DNA of 64,000 nucleotides, taken from NCBI GenBank assembly GCA_947500845.1, contig CANMTP010000003.1, positions 124,001 through 188,000 of the forward strand. The letters are read 5' to 3'. Below, in pieces: positions 62,939 to 64,000 of this stretch. The notes below the pieces were generated by a model. The model ran no database searches and was not told the origin of the DNA. It was given only the letters and a program-made list of their open reading frames with translations. The first letter of the stretch is position 1, and each line of letters opens with the position of its first letter. A program made the position numbers and the translations under genes. Origin of the DNA: an uncultured Aquimarina sp. (GTDB lineage: Bacteria > Bacteroidota > Bacteroidia > Flavobacteriales > Flavobacteriaceae).

Positions 62939-64000
62939 TTAAACTTGATCTGCATCAGGTACATCTTCTACTACGCTTTTTAAATATTCAATACTAGATT
63001 CAAAATCATCAAACACGCAATCTTCAGGCACGAGATCGGGGATGATATCGATACTTTTTGCAAGATATAAGGGTTGTTTTTGAATCCCAACAATATGAGT
63101 TTTAATTCCTTTTTGTTCTAGTCCCAGAATGATTTCTTCGAGCGTATACACTCCAGATTGATCCATATAGGGTACTCGATCCATTCTTAGAATAACATGC
63201 GTGGCTGAGTCGGGTATTTGCTTTGCTAGTTGTTGTAATTCGCTAGTCGATCCGAAAAATACCGGCCCGTTAAGATGTTTTATAAAAATTTCTTCTTTAA
63301 GTTCTTTTGGAAAACTACGTTCATCTTTCCATAATTGATTTAAATTATTACTCTTAAGACCCTGATAAGATTCTATCCGAGACTCACTAGCAGTAACATC
63401 TCCCATTTTTTTCATAAACGTTAAAGATGCTAAAACCAAACCTATACCAACCGCATATACCAAATCCCATACCACAGAAAGTACTAGAACGAGAAACATA
63501 ATAAGAACTTCTATTTTAGGCATGCTCGGGATAGCTTTCAACCCCCTATAGTCCATTACTCCAATCCCAACGGTAATTAAAATACCTGCAAGCACAGCGG
63601 CAGGAATTTGAGACGCGATGGGTCCCAAGGCTAATAAAACGACAAGTAATAGAACCCCTGCTATCATACCCGACAATCTTGTTTTACCTCCAGCATTAAT
63701 ATTCACCACTGTTCTAATAGTTGCTCCTGCCCCGGGGATTCCACCAAAAAACGCTGCAATACTATTTCCAATTCCCTGCCCCACCAATTCTTTGTTTGGG
63801 TTGTGTCTAGTCTTGGTCATATTATCAGCTACTACTGAAGTCAATAAAGAGTCTATGGCACCCAAAAATGCAAGTGATAATGCTGTAAAAATGTAAGGTG
63901 TAATGGCCATTAGACTGAAATCAGTAATTATCGTCAAATTAGGTATGGGAAATCCACTCGGAATTTCTTCGATAGGCCTGTATGGTAATCCAAAGCCGTA
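62939..64000 (-). CDS. SulP-family anion transporter, partial (5' end outside window)
   Basis: The frame is open through the right edge (…LPYRPIEEIPSGFPIPNLTIITDFS), so this is the C-terminal 353 residues or so. It has the SulP pattern: FTALSLAFLGAIDSLLTSVVADNMTKTRHNPNKELVGQGIGNSIAAFFGGIPGAGATIRTVVNINAGGKTRLSGM, then TM segments, then a STAS domain (FIKHLNGPVFFGSTSEL ... VILRMDRVPYMDQSGVYTLEEI). It transports sulfate, bicarbonate or another anion. The STAS serine region MDQSG is intact. Confidence 0.93.
   Translation of the reverse strand, partial: YGFGLPYRPIEEIPSGFPIPNLTIITDFSLMAITPYIFTALSLAFLGAIDSLLTSVVADNMTKTRHNPNKELVGQGIGNSIAAFFGGIPGAGATIRTVVNINAGGKTRLSGMIAGVLLLVVLLALGPIASQIPAAVLAGILITVGIGVMDYRGLKAIPSMPKIEVLIMFLVLVLSVVWDLVYAVGIGLVLASLTFMKKMGDVTASESRIESYQGLKSNNLNQLWKDERSFPKELKEEIFIKHLNGPVFFGSTSELQQLAKQIPDSATHVILRMDRVPYMDQSGVYTLEEIILGLEQKGIKTHIVGIQKQPLYLAKSIDIIPDLVPEDCVFDDFESSIEYLKSVVEDVPDADQV

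Overview
The window is AT-rich chromosomal DNA from a member of the Bacteroidota, most likely a marine gliding Flavobacteriaceae of the Aquimarina type (genus is inference). Support comes from the gliding lipoprotein GldH, a sulfatase with a type IX secretion tail, Bacteroidota-style promoters (TAnnTTTG at -7), N-terminal lipoprotein signals, paired RHS/DUF6443 genes, and the gene order hemA-hemC-hemD-hemE. I saw no rRNA, tRNA, CRISPR array, prophage or classical IS transposase.

Layout. 1-6777 (minus): a heme operon hemA-hemC-hemD-hemE running into a DUF6973-type gene, a TrkH/KtrB potassium channel and a partial EI24/CysZ-like membrane gene cut by the left edge. 6979-9421: a divergent AraC regulator, a 59-residue small protein and hemH. 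hemJ follows at 19152, so six heme enzymes are present; hemB and a coproporphyrinogen oxidase are not in the window. 9493-20254: accessory metabolism (cyanophycinase-like lipoprotein, MATE pump, PQQ sugar dehydrogenase-like lipoprotein, membrane AraC regulator, large beta-propeller protein, acetyltransferase). 20336-22408: yicC-gmk-nadD. 23216-34455: sulfatase, crotonase, histidine kinase divergent from a fused oligopeptide ABC ATPase, scoA-peroxiredoxin-scoB, PBP1A. 34459-37415: ricT-gldH and trhO. 37596-47264: small-peptide and HTH genes, tandem terminators, then a two-gene RHS locus ending in a small membrane protein that could be an immunity protein. 47602-51447: recA, a lipoprotein, and an ECF sigma/anti-sigma pair. 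51704-64000: plsC-like, trpS, DUF6261, BlaI-BlaR1/TonB, pheS, fasciclin protein, RelE-type toxin/antitoxin, CvpA, and a partial SulP transporter.

The most unusual structure is at hemD. A DUF559 (Vsr-like nuclease fold) reading frame sits exactly between two outward-facing palindromic repeats and is fused in frame to the hemD coding region. HemD has lost its own start codon, and one repeat is translated as the linker (HPHPNLLPQGRR). The same repeat pair, with a 15-bp spacer instead of a gene, occurs at 14520-14600. This looks like a gene-carrying REPIN and its gene-less derivative. A second, unrelated inverted repeat pair supplies the hemD stop codon. The RHS locus, with nine MopE/TSP3-like calcium-type repeats, a variable C-terminus and a candidate immunity gene, is the second region worth attention.
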